Assembly: GCA_964642855.1 (NCBI GenBank)
Contig: CAZXSK010000037.1
Location: 1 to 41,554, forward strand
Length of the DNA stretch: 41,554 nt
Reading direction: 5' to 3'
Origin: CAZXSK01 sp964642855
Lineage (GTDB): Bacteria; Planctomycetota; Phycisphaerae; SM23-33
Part shown: piece after piece, positions 31,136 to 38,505 of the stretch
Position numbering within the stretch: position 1 is the stretch's first letter
How the letters are laid out: every line of letters begins with the position of its first letter
Translations under genes and position numbers: made by a program
The notes under the pieces: generated by a model
Seen by the model: only the letters and a program-made list of their open reading frames with translations
The model's database searches: none
Told to the model about the DNA's origin: nothing

Positions 31136-32533
31136 ATGAGTGGTAAATGGACATGGAAGCTGGCCATGGTGGCCGTTGTGGCGGTCGTCGCCGCGCTGCC
31201 CCTGGCCGCACAGGCCCAGGACGCCGGGGAGAAAGAAGAGCTGCCCCGCTGCCCGGTCTGCGATTTCAAGCGGGATCACCTCGAGCCGGTCAACTGGCTC
31301 AAATGGGGCGCCGATTTCCGCGTCCGCGGCATCTGGGACAAGAATGTCATGTCCCTCGATGACGGCGCAGCCGGCAACGAACGCTTCTGGCAGCGCTACC
31401 GAGGCCGGGCGTGGGCAACCATTACCCCCGTCGAAGACGTCAACGTCAACCTCGGCGTGACGTGGGAGTTCAAGAACTTCTGCCGCCCGACGGGCAAGGA
31501 ATCCCACGAAATCCGCGAGACGAACTTCGATGAGGTCGTCGTCGAACGCCTCAACGTCGAGTGGGCCAACGCCTTCGGGCTGCCCATGACCGTCAAGGCA
31601 GGCCGGCAGAACCTTTCCGACATCAACAGCTGGCTGTTCCTGGAAGGCACCCCGCTGGACGGTTCGATCAGCGCCTACTTCGACGCGGTCCGCACCACCT
31701 ACAACCTCGAAGCGTACAAGACCACCATTGACGCGGTGTTCATCTGCAACCGGTCCGATAAGGACCAGCGCATCCCGCCGATCAATGATCGCCGGCGCGA
31801 CGTGGTCGAGCACGACGAACTCGCCGCCGTGCTGTACGCCAAGAACAAGTCCCTCCTGCCCGGCCACCAGGTCGACGCATTCTACATCTGGAAGAAGACC
31901 AACCAGGTCTTCGCCTCCGGCTGGGACAGCGACCTGTCGACCTTCGGCGGACGCATCGGGGGCGACCTCGACGAAAACTGGAGCTACTTCCTGAACGTCG
32001 CCGGACAGATCGGCAACAAGGAAGGCAAGAACGTCTGCGCGATGGGCGCCTACGGCCGGTTGAGCTACTTCCTGCGGGACGAGTGGAACAACAACTTCCG
32101 CCTGAGCTACGAATACCGCTCCGGCGGCGACCACCCGCATGAAGATTTCGACATCCTCTGGGGCCGGTGCCCGCAGTGCTTCAACATCGCCGAAGGCTAC
32201 CTCGACAGGCTCGAGGGGCGACCGGCCATGTTCAACAACATGCACCGCGTCAACCTCGGCTGGTCGAGCAACCCCATGCCTCGCATGGGACTGCACTTCG
32301 ACTACCACATCCTCTTTGCCGACCAGAACCAGACCGACAACCTGGCGACCACGGGCCTCAGCAAGAGCGGCTGCCTTCGCGGGCACATGCTCCAGGCCCT
32401 GCTGACCTATCAGTTCACCGAGTCGCTCAGCGGTCACCTGATCGGCGAAGCGTTCTTCCCGGGTGATTTCTACACCGACGCACGCAACGATCCGGCCTAC
32501 TTCGTCCGGTATCAGCTCGTGTTCAAGTTCTAG
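31136..32533 (+). CDS. Outer-membrane porin, alginate-export (AlgE-like) family
   Basis: A 465-residue outer-membrane beta-barrel. The signal peptide (KLAMVAVVAVVAALPLAAQA) is cleaved near residue 27. A short N-terminal region with a CPVC pair (about 39-42) follows, then barrel strands of alternating polar and aromatic residues such as WGADFRVRGIWDKN, VKAGRQNLSDINSWLFLEGT and FRLSYEYRSGGDHP. The last strand ends YFVRYQLVFKF with the C-terminal Phe expected for BAM-dependent insertion. The pattern fits the alginate-export porin family, which in practice covers many anionic solutes. GGAAGGAG precedes the ATG at 31136. Its place behind the symporter suggests one uptake route across both membranes. 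Confidence 0.8.
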   Translation: MSGKWTWKLAMVAVVAVVAALPLAAQAQDAGEKEELPRCPVCDFKRDHLEPVNWLKWGADFRVRGIWDKNVMSLDDGAAGNERFWQRYRGRAWATITPVEDVNVNLGVTWEFKNFCRPTGKESHEIRETNFDEVVVERLNVEWANAFGLPMTVKAGRQNLSDINSWLFLEGTPLDGSISAYFDAVRTTYNLEAYKTTIDAVFICNRSDKDQRIPPINDRRRDVVEHDELAAVLYAKNKSLLPGHQVDAFYIWKKTNQVFASGWDSDLSTFGGRIGGDLDENWSYFLNVAGQIGNKEGKNVCAMGAYGRLSYFLRDEWNNNFRLSYEYRSGGDHPHEDFDILWGRCPQCFNIAEGYLDRLEGRPAMFNNMHRVNLGWSSNPMPRMGLHFDYHILFADQNQTDNLATTGLSKSGCLRGHMLQALLTYQFTESLSGHLIGEAFFPGDFYTDARNDPAYFVRYQLVFKF

Positions 32534-32558
32534 ACGCAAGACGTACGTCGCTCACCAG

Positions 32559-32592
32559 GCGGGCCGGCCGGCAAGGTCGGCCCGCTTGTTTG
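32559..32592 (+). terminator. Intrinsic terminator after the porin gene
   Basis: GCGGGCCGGCC (32559-32569) and GGTCGGCCCGC (32575-32585) form an 11-bp stem with one G-U pair and a 5-nt loop, followed by TTGTTTG. Confidence 0.75.
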
Positions 32593-32658
32593 CGCACTCC
32601 TCACCGCAGACCTGCCGGGCGCCGCCGACCTGCCCCCCCTCTCCCCCCGCCGGGCGGG

Positions 32659-32687
32659 TTGATGAATTCCCCACTTTCTGGTACGAT
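32659..32687 (+). promoter_or_regulatory. Probable promoter of the thioesterase-iorAB-paaK operon
   Basis: TTGATG (32659-32664, 4 of 6), a 17-bp spacer and TACGAT (32682-32687, 4 of 6). It follows the porin terminator and precedes the thioesterase ATG by 88 bp. Confidence 0.45.
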
Positions 32688-32775
32688 CTCTCGACCTGAG
32701 GCGCGGACAGATCCTGGCCTGTCCGGCCGGTCAGGAGGTACCCAGGCACCACGCCAGGCGGCAGGACCGACGGGC

Positions 32776-33183
32776 ATGTCCCACGCGTACAAAACCCAGT
32801 TGCGCGTTCGCTACGGCGAGACCGACCAGATGGGAACGTTCTACAACTCCCGCGCGCTGGATTGGTTCGAGGTCGCACGCAACGAAACGCTTCGCCAGAT
32901 GGGCCTGCCCTACCGCACCATGGAAGACCGCGGCGCCCTGCTGCCGGTCGTCGAGGCCCATGTCAAATACCTCGGTCGGGCGCAGTACGACGATCTCCTG
33001 CAGCTGACCGCCTCGCCGACCATGCAAGGTCGGGCCCGCGTTCGATTCGACGTCGCCATCCAACGCGACGACGGCCAGGCCGTCGCGGAAGGATGGACCG
33101 TCCACGCCGTGACCGACCCCGACGGCAAGGCCATTCGTCCCCCCGCCTGGCTGACCCAACTGCTGACACCCGACACGGAGTAA
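32776..33183 (+). CDS. Hotdog-fold acyl-CoA thioesterase (YbgC/FadM type)
   Basis: A 135-residue 4-hydroxybenzoyl-CoA-thioesterase-like protein. The N-terminal motif VRYGETDQMGTFYNSR carries the Asp used in catalysis by the YbgC/FadM group, followed by ALDWFEVARNETLRQMG and later VVEAHVKYLGRAQYDD. It hydrolyses acyl- or aryl-CoA esters. As first gene of an operon with indolepyruvate oxidoreductase and two phenylacetate-CoA ligases, an aryl-acetyl-CoA substrate is a sensible guess. The frame runs open upstream to 32590, but the ATG at 32776 gives the standard length and start. iorA begins 9 bp later. Confidence 0.85.
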   Translation: MSHAYKTQLRVRYGETDQMGTFYNSRALDWFEVARNETLRQMGLPYRTMEDRGALLPVVEAHVKYLGRAQYDDLLQLTASPTMQGRARVRFDVAIQRDDGQAVAEGWTVHAVTDPDGKAIRPPAWLTQLLTPDTE

Positions 33184-33192
33184 CCAACCATC

Positions 33193-34791
33193 ATGGACAA
33201 CCGTCTTCTTCTGATCGGAAACCGCGCGGTCGCGATGGCCGCCCTCGACGCCCACATCGCGCTGGGCACGGGGTACCCGGGCACGCCCTCCACCGAGATC
33301 CTCGAAAACTTCTCCGAACTCGGAGGCCGGGCCCAGTGGGCGCCCAACGAGAAAGTCGCCCTGGAAGTCGGCATCGGCGCCGCCTTCGCCGGTGCCCGCA
33401 CCCTGGTAACCATGAAGCACGTCGGCGTCAACGTCGCCGCCGATCCGCTCTTCACGGCCGCTTACACCGACGTCGACGGCGCGCTGGTGATCGTCTCGGC
33501 CGACGATCCGGGCATGGCCTCCAGCCAGAACGAGCAGGACAACCGGCGCTACGCCGTGGCTGCGGGCGTGCCCCTGCTTGAACCGGCCGACAGCCAGGAA
33601 GCCTACGACTTCACCATCCTCGCGATCGAACTGTCCGAACAGTTCCGCATGCCGGTGATCCTCCGGCTGACCACGCGGATCTGCCACTCCAAGACCGTCG
33701 TCCGCCGGCGCCTGGACCTGCCCCGACCCCAGAGGGCCCACTCGTTCGAGAAAGACCCGCACGCCCGGGTGATGATCCCGGCCTTCGCCCGCGGTGCCCA
33801 TCGCAAGATGCGCAAAAAACTCGCCGACATCGCAGCCTGGAACCTCAAGCAGGGACCGACCGTCGAGACCGAGGGCGACACGTCGCTGGGGATCGTCTCT
33901 TCCGGCGTGGCAGCCGTGCACGCCCGGGAAGCCGCCCCCGACGCCAGCTTCCTGAAGATCGGACTCACGCACCCCCTGCCCATCGAGAGCATCCGCAGCT
34001 TCGCCGGGAAGGTCGATCGCCTCGTGGCGATTGAGGAAGGCGACCCCTACCTCGTGGAAACCCTCCGGGCGGAGGGAATCAACGTCGAGGGCAAGGACGA
34101 GATGTACCGCTTCGGGGAACTGAACGTCGCCCGCGTTCGCCGCATTCTCGCCGGCGATACCACCCCCGAGCCACCTGCGCCCAAGGGCAAGCCCCCGCAG
34201 CTCTGCCAGGGCTGTCCTCACCGGAAGGTCTTCGAGGCCCTGCGCGACCTCGGATGCATCGTCACCGGCGACATCGGCTGCTACACCCTGGGCGTCCTGC
34301 CGCCCTTCTCGGCCATGGACACCTGCGTGTGTATGGGCGCGAGCATCGGCGTGGGCCTCGGCATGCGTCATGTCCTGCCCGACGGGCAGGCCGCCAAGGT
34401 CGTCAGCGTTATCGGGGACAGCACCTTTGTCCACAGCGGCATCACGGGCCTGGTCGAGATGGCCTACAACCGCCCCAAGACCGGCCACGTGGTCATGATC
34501 CTCGACAACGGCACGACTGCCATGACCGGCATGCAGGAACACCCCGCCACGGGTCGTGCGCTGGATCATCAGCCTGCCCCGCAACTGAACATCGAGAAAC
34601 TCGCCGAGGCGATCGGCATCGAGCACGTCGCCGTCATCGACGTGGCGAAGGAACCCGAGCGGATCATCGAGGAGATCCAGGCGGGACTCGATCGCAAGGA
34701 GCTGTCGGTGATCATCACCCGCCGCCCGTGCCTGCTGGCGGCGAAGAAAATCCGCGAATACGAGCAACTGGCCGGGCACAGCCGCCAGTAA
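33193..34791 (+). CDS. iorA: Indolepyruvate:ferredoxin oxidoreductase, alpha subunit, lacking the ferredoxin domain
   Basis: IorA with IorB oxidatively decarboxylates aryl pyruvates (indole-, phenyl-, hydroxyphenylpyruvate) to aryl-acetyl-CoA, passing electrons to ferredoxin. Visible parts are the pyrimidine-binding half starting LLLIGNRAVAMAALDAH with GTGYPGTPSTE, the conserved CQGCPHR (about 339-345), and the TPP-binding half with GDIGCYTLG, VVSVIGDSTFVHSGI and ILDNGTTAMTGMQEHP. Known alpha subunits continue into a C-terminal two-[4Fe-4S] ferredoxin domain. This protein stops at residue 532, shortly after RRPCLLAAKKI, without those eight Cys. No separate ferredoxin gene is nearby. iorB starts 13 bp later. 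Confidence 0.93.
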   Translation: MDNRLLLIGNRAVAMAALDAHIALGTGYPGTPSTEILENFSELGGRAQWAPNEKVALEVGIGAAFAGARTLVTMKHVGVNVAADPLFTAAYTDVDGALVIVSADDPGMASSQNEQDNRRYAVAAGVPLLEPADSQEAYDFTILAIELSEQFRMPVILRLTTRICHSKTVVRRRLDLPRPQRAHSFEKDPHARVMIPAFARGAHRKMRKKLADIAAWNLKQGPTVETEGDTSLGIVSSGVAAVHAREAAPDASFLKIGLTHPLPIESIRSFAGKVDRLVAIEEGDPYLVETLRAEGINVEGKDEMYRFGELNVARVRRILAGDTTPEPPAPKGKPPQLCQGCPHRKVFEALRDLGCIVTGDIGCYTLGVLPPFSAMDTCVCMGASIGVGLGMRHVLPDGQAAKVVSVIGDSTFVHSGITGLVEMAYNRPKTGHVVMILDNGTTAMTGMQEHPATGRALDHQPAPQLNIEKLAEAIGIEHVAVIDVAKEPERIIEEIQAGLDRKELSVIITRRPCLLAAKKIREYEQLAGHSRQ

Positions 34792-34804
34792 GGAACCCCA
34801 CGAG

Positions 34805-35290
34805 ATGACCAACCACGACGTTACGAATGTAGTGATCGCCGGACTGGGCGGCCAGGGCGTGCTTCGCGCCTCGGACATTCTCGCCGACGCAGCCTTCCTG
34901 GCCGGGCTGGACGTCAAGAAGGCGGAGGTCCACGGCATGAGCCAGCGCGGCGGATCGGTGTCCACCGACGTCCGCTTCGGCGAGGGTGTGCTGAGCCCGA
35001 TGGTTCCGGTCGGCGAGGCGGATTACCTCGTCGTGCTGGAGAGCACCCAGATCGACAACAATCGCCACGTGCTTTCCGAAGACGGCACGCTGATCGGGCC
35101 CGACGCGGTCGACGCGACGGCGCTGCCCAACGCGCGCAGCCTGAACGTGGCCTTGCTGGGCGTGCTGTCTAACCGCCTGCCGATCGGCGTTGAGCATCTC
35201 CGCCGCGCCGTCGAAGAGAACTTTCCCGAGAAGCTCCACGCGCCGAACTTCGAGGCGCTGGAGATCGGGCGCAAGGCGGCCGGCGGCTGA
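34805..35290 (+). CDS. iorB: Indolepyruvate:ferredoxin oxidoreductase, beta subunit
   Basis: A 161-residue gamma-domain subunit of the 2-oxoacid:ferredoxin oxidoreductase family that completes the enzyme with IorA. It shows the nucleotide/CoA-binding GLGGQGVLRASDILA (13-27), EVHGMSQRGGSVSTDVRFG (40-58) typical of IorB, and LNVALLGVLSNRLP. It is about 25 residues shorter than many IorB proteins, mainly at the C-terminus. It starts 13 bp after iorA and ends 39 bp before the first phenylacetate-CoA ligase, so the operon is tight. Confidence 0.93.
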   Translation: MTNHDVTNVVIAGLGGQGVLRASDILADAAFLAGLDVKKAEVHGMSQRGGSVSTDVRFGEGVLSPMVPVGEADYLVVLESTQIDNNRHVLSEDGTLIGPDAVDATALPNARSLNVALLGVLSNRLPIGVEHLRRAVEENFPEKLHAPNFEALEIGRKAAGG

Positions 35291-35329
35291 GACGGGCACA
35301 CATCGATTCCTATCAACGGGGAGAAATGA

Positions 35330-36664
35330 ATGAGCATCAAGGACCACGAAAGCGCCAAGCGGTTCCACCCCGCCAGCGCCCCGGACTACGTTCCGGTCGA
35401 GCGTCTGCGGGACCTCCAGCTTCAGCGGCTCAAACGCATCGTCGCGCGGGCCTACGGGCAGGTCAAGCTCTTCCGAAGCCGGATGGACGACCGAGGCGTA
35501 ACGCCCGACGACATCAAGACTCTCGACGACATCAGGCTGCTGCCGTTCACCGTGAAGACCGACCTGCGGGACACCTACCCGTTCGGGCTGTTCGCCAGCC
35601 CGATGGGCGAGATCGTACGCCTGCACGCCTCGTCGGGCACCACGGGCAAGCCCATCGTGGTGGCGTACACCAAGGAGGATGTCGCGGTCTGGTCGTCGGT
35701 GATGGTCCGGACCTTCGCTGCGTGCGGCTGCTCCAGGGGCAGCATCATCCAGAATGCGTACGGCTACGGTCTGTTCACCGGCGGCCTGGGGGCCCACTAC
35801 GGAGCGGAAGCTCTCGGCGCGACGGTGATCCCGATTTCCGGGGGCAACACCGACCGCCAGATCATGGTGATGAAGGACTTCGGCGTCACGGCGATCTGCT
35901 GCACGCCGAGCTACTTCTGCTACATCATCGAACGGGCTGCGGAACTGGGCGTGGACATCAAGGAGTTGCCCCTGCGTGCGGGCATCTTCGGGGCAGAGCC
36001 CTGGACCGAAGGCATGCGGAAGCACGTGGAGGCCGTCAGCGGCATCAAGGCGTACGATATTTACGGGCTCAGCGAGATCATCGGCCCGGGCGTGGCCAGC
36101 GAATGCCAGCAGCAGGACGGTCTGCATATTTTCGAGGATCACTTCTACCCGGAGATCATCGACCCGGAGACCGGCGACCCCCTGCCCGACGGCGAGGAAG
36201 GCGAGCTGGTGTTCACCACGCTCAGCAAGGACGCCATGCCGATGATCCGCTATCGCACGCGGGACATCACGACGATCTACGCCGAGCCCTGCCCATGCGG
36301 CAGGACCGTCCGGCGGATCCGGCGGATCGGGCGTCGCAGCGACGACATGTTCATCATCCGCGGCGTGAACGTCTTCCCGTCGCAGGTGGAAACGGCCCTG
36401 CTGGCCGTCGAGGGCACGCTGCCGCACTACCGGATCATCCTCACCCGGCAGAAGGGTCTCGACCAGATGGCCGTCGAGGTGGAGGTGACCCCGGAATTCT
36501 TCTCCGACCGCATCCGGGAGATGGAGAATCTCCAGGCCAAGCTGGAAGCGTCGATCGAGAACACGCTGGGCCTGCGGGTGAACGTCAGGCTGGTGGAGCC
36601 CAACACCATCGAGCGCAGCATCGGCAAGGCCAAGCGCGTCGTGGACAATCGAAACGAAGAGTGA
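35330..36664 (+). CDS. Phenylacetate-CoA ligase-like AMP-forming enzyme, copy 1
   Basis: A 444-residue cytoplasmic adenylate-forming ligase of the PaaK type, activating an aryl acid with ATP and CoA. Visible are the P-loop LHASSGTTGKPIVVAYT (about 100-116), the substrate region NAYGYGLFTGGLGAHYG, YGLSEIIGPGVASEC, the ribose-binding TRDI, and the hinge with RIGRRSDDMFIIRGVNVFPS. The catalytic Lys near the end is in SIGKAKRV. In this operon it may run in reverse on IorAB products to make ATP, or activate imported aryl acids. The ATG at 35330 follows GGGGAGA. Confidence 0.9.
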   Translation: MSIKDHESAKRFHPASAPDYVPVERLRDLQLQRLKRIVARAYGQVKLFRSRMDDRGVTPDDIKTLDDIRLLPFTVKTDLRDTYPFGLFASPMGEIVRLHASSGTTGKPIVVAYTKEDVAVWSSVMVRTFAACGCSRGSIIQNAYGYGLFTGGLGAHYGAEALGATVIPISGGNTDRQIMVMKDFGVTAICCTPSYFCYIIERAAELGVDIKELPLRAGIFGAEPWTEGMRKHVEAVSGIKAYDIYGLSEIIGPGVASECQQQDGLHIFEDHFYPEIIDPETGDPLPDGEEGELVFTTLSKDAMPMIRYRTRDITTIYAEPCPCGRTVRRIRRIGRRSDDMFIIRGVNVFPSQVETALLAVEGTLPHYRIILTRQKGLDQMAVEVEVTPEFFSDRIREMENLQAKLEASIENTLGLRVNVRLVEPNTIERSIGKAKRVVDNRNEE

Positions 36665-36699
36665 CTCGGCGTCGTGGCGCCATACGGAAAGGGATGACC

Positions 36700-37140
36700 A
36701 TGAAACTCAAGCAGCTTTCGGTGTTCCTGGAGAACAAGCCCGGCCGGCTGAGCGAGCCGTGTCGTATCCTCGCCGAGGCGGGGGTGAACATCCTGACGCT
36801 CTCGCTGGCCGACACCCAGCAGTTCGGGATCATGCGGCTGATTCTCAAGGACTGGGAGAAGGGCAAGGACGTCCTCGAGCAGGCTGGATCGGTCGTCAAG
36901 GCGACCGACGTGGTCGCCACCGAGGTCGAGGACCAGCCCGGCGGGTTGGCGCATGTGCTGACGGTGCTCGAAAAGGCGGGAATCAACATCGAGTACATGT
37001 ACGCGTTTACCTTCCGCCTGGAGGACCGCGCGGTGCTGGTCTTCCGGTTCGAAGACCCCGACGCGGCGATCGAGGTGCTCAGCAGCAACGACATCAACGT
37101 CGTCGACAGTGTCGAGCTGTACAAACGAGCCGGCGAGTAG
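36700..37140 (+). CDS. Tandem ACT-domain protein
   Basis: A 146-residue protein with two ACT domains, the first starting KQLSVFLENKPGRLSEPCRI and the second around EDQPGGLAHVLTVLEKAGIN. The PGRL and PGGL turns are where amino-acid ligands bind in ACT domains. Such stand-alone ACT pairs are often encoded next to phenylacetate-CoA ligases and indolepyruvate oxidoreductases, and may sense aromatic amino acids. The ATG at 36700 is chosen over 36694 because GGAAAGGG is correctly spaced only for the later codon. It lies between the two ligase genes, 35 bp from each. Confidence 0.87.
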   Translation: MKLKQLSVFLENKPGRLSEPCRILAEAGVNILTLSLADTQQFGIMRLILKDWEKGKDVLEQAGSVVKATDVVATEVEDQPGGLAHVLTVLEKAGINIEYMYAFTFRLEDRAVLVFRFEDPDAAIEVLSSNDINVVDSVELYKRAGE

Positions 37141-37175
37141 CGCCCGGCTGATCCCCAGGAGAGACGCAGAACTCG

Positions 37176-38498
37176 ATGAGTGATTTCGTAGCAGAGAACC
37201 GGATCTGGGATCCCGAGGCGGAGACGCAGGAAGTCGCCGGCCGGCGGGAGCTGCAGTTGCGGCGGCTTCGCGAGACGGTCCAGCGCGTTTCGGACGTGCC
37301 GTTCTATCGCGAGGCGTTGGGCAAGGCGGGCATCTCGGCCGGGGATATCCGCTCGCTGGACGACCTCCGCCGCCTGCCGATGACCACCAAGGAAGATCTC
37401 CGCGGGCACTACCCGCTGGGGTTCCTTGCCGTGGACCGGGGCAAGGTCGCCCGCATTCACGGGTCGTCGGGCACCACGGGCAAACCGACGTTCGTGGCCT
37501 ACACGGCCGGCGACGTGCGGACGTGGTCGGACCTGTGCGCCAGGTTTCTCGTTTCCGGCGGGCTTCGGCCCGAGCACACCGTGCAGATCGCCTTTGGCTA
37601 CGGGCTGTTCACCGGCGGGTTCGGTCTGCATTACGGCGTGGAGCGCGTGGGGGCGGCGGTGGTTCCGGCCGCTTCGGGCAACACGCCGCGACAGATCATG
37701 CTGCTGGAGGATCTCGCGGCCGACGTGTTGGTCTGCACGCCCAGCTATGCGCTCAACATCGCGGAGGTCATCGCGGGCAATGGTATCGATCGCGACCGTC
37801 TGGGGCTGAAGTTCGCCCACTTCGGCGGCGAGCCCTGGACCGACGACATGCGCGCCGAGATCGAGCGCGACCTGGGGATTCTGGCGTTCAACAACTACGG
37901 GCTCAGCGAGGTCATCGGCCCGGGTGTCAGTGGCGAGTGCGTCGCCCGCACGGGCATGCACATCCAGGAGGATCATTTCCTGGTCGAGTGCGTCGACCCC
38001 GACACGCTCGAGCCCGTCGACGAAGGCCGGCCCGGCGAACTGGTGTTCACCTCGCTGACCAAGCAGGCCATGCCGATCATCCGATACCGCACCCGGGATA
38101 TCGCCTCGCTGGACCGCACCCCCTGCCCCTGTGGCAGGACCACCGCGAGAATGTCGCGCGTGCTCGGACGCACCGACGACATGCTGATTATCCGCGGGGT
38201 GAACGTCTTCCCCTCGCAGGTCGAGGAGGCGTTGCTGCGGGTGGAGGAAACCGCCCCTCACTATCAAATCGAGGTCTCCCGGCCGGGCGCTCTCGACCAG
38301 GTAACCGTCCGCGTGGAGATCCGCCCCGAGAGCTTCTCCGACGAAATGCGCCAGATGCAATCGCTACGGGATCGCATCGACCGCGAGGTGCAGGCCGTCA
38401 CCGGCCTGCGGATGGACATCGAACTCATCTCGCCCCAGTCGCTGGAGCGGTTCATGGGCAAGGCCAGCCGCGTTATCGACCGCCGCACGCCAAGCTGA
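37176..38498 (+). CDS. Phenylacetate-CoA ligase-like AMP-forming enzyme, copy 2
   Basis: A 440-residue paralogue of the ligase two genes upstream, with the same landmarks: IHGSSGTTGKPTFVAYT, FGYGLFTGGFGLHYG, NNYGLSEVIGPGVSGEC, YRTRDIASL, the CPCGR turn, and RTDDMLIIRGVNVFPSQ, ending with MGKASRVI. Copies 1 and 2 differ throughout, so this is an old duplication rather than a recent repeat; different aryl acids are likely (for example phenylacetate and indoleacetate). GGAGAG lies 12 bp before the ATG. It ends 7 bp from the convergent histidine kinase. Confidence 0.9.
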   Translation: MSDFVAENRIWDPEAETQEVAGRRELQLRRLRETVQRVSDVPFYREALGKAGISAGDIRSLDDLRRLPMTTKEDLRGHYPLGFLAVDRGKVARIHGSSGTTGKPTFVAYTAGDVRTWSDLCARFLVSGGLRPEHTVQIAFGYGLFTGGFGLHYGVERVGAAVVPAASGNTPRQIMLLEDLAADVLVCTPSYALNIAEVIAGNGIDRDRLGLKFAHFGGEPWTDDMRAEIERDLGILAFNNYGLSEVIGPGVSGECVARTGMHIQEDHFLVECVDPDTLEPVDEGRPGELVFTSLTKQAMPIIRYRTRDIASLDRTPCPCGRTTARMSRVLGRTDDMLIIRGVNVFPSQVEEALLRVEETAPHYQIEVSRPGALDQVTVRVEIRPESFSDEMRQMQSLRDRIDREVQAVTGLRMDIELISPQSLERFMGKASRVIDRRTPS

Positions 38499-38505
38499 CG
38501 CGGCC

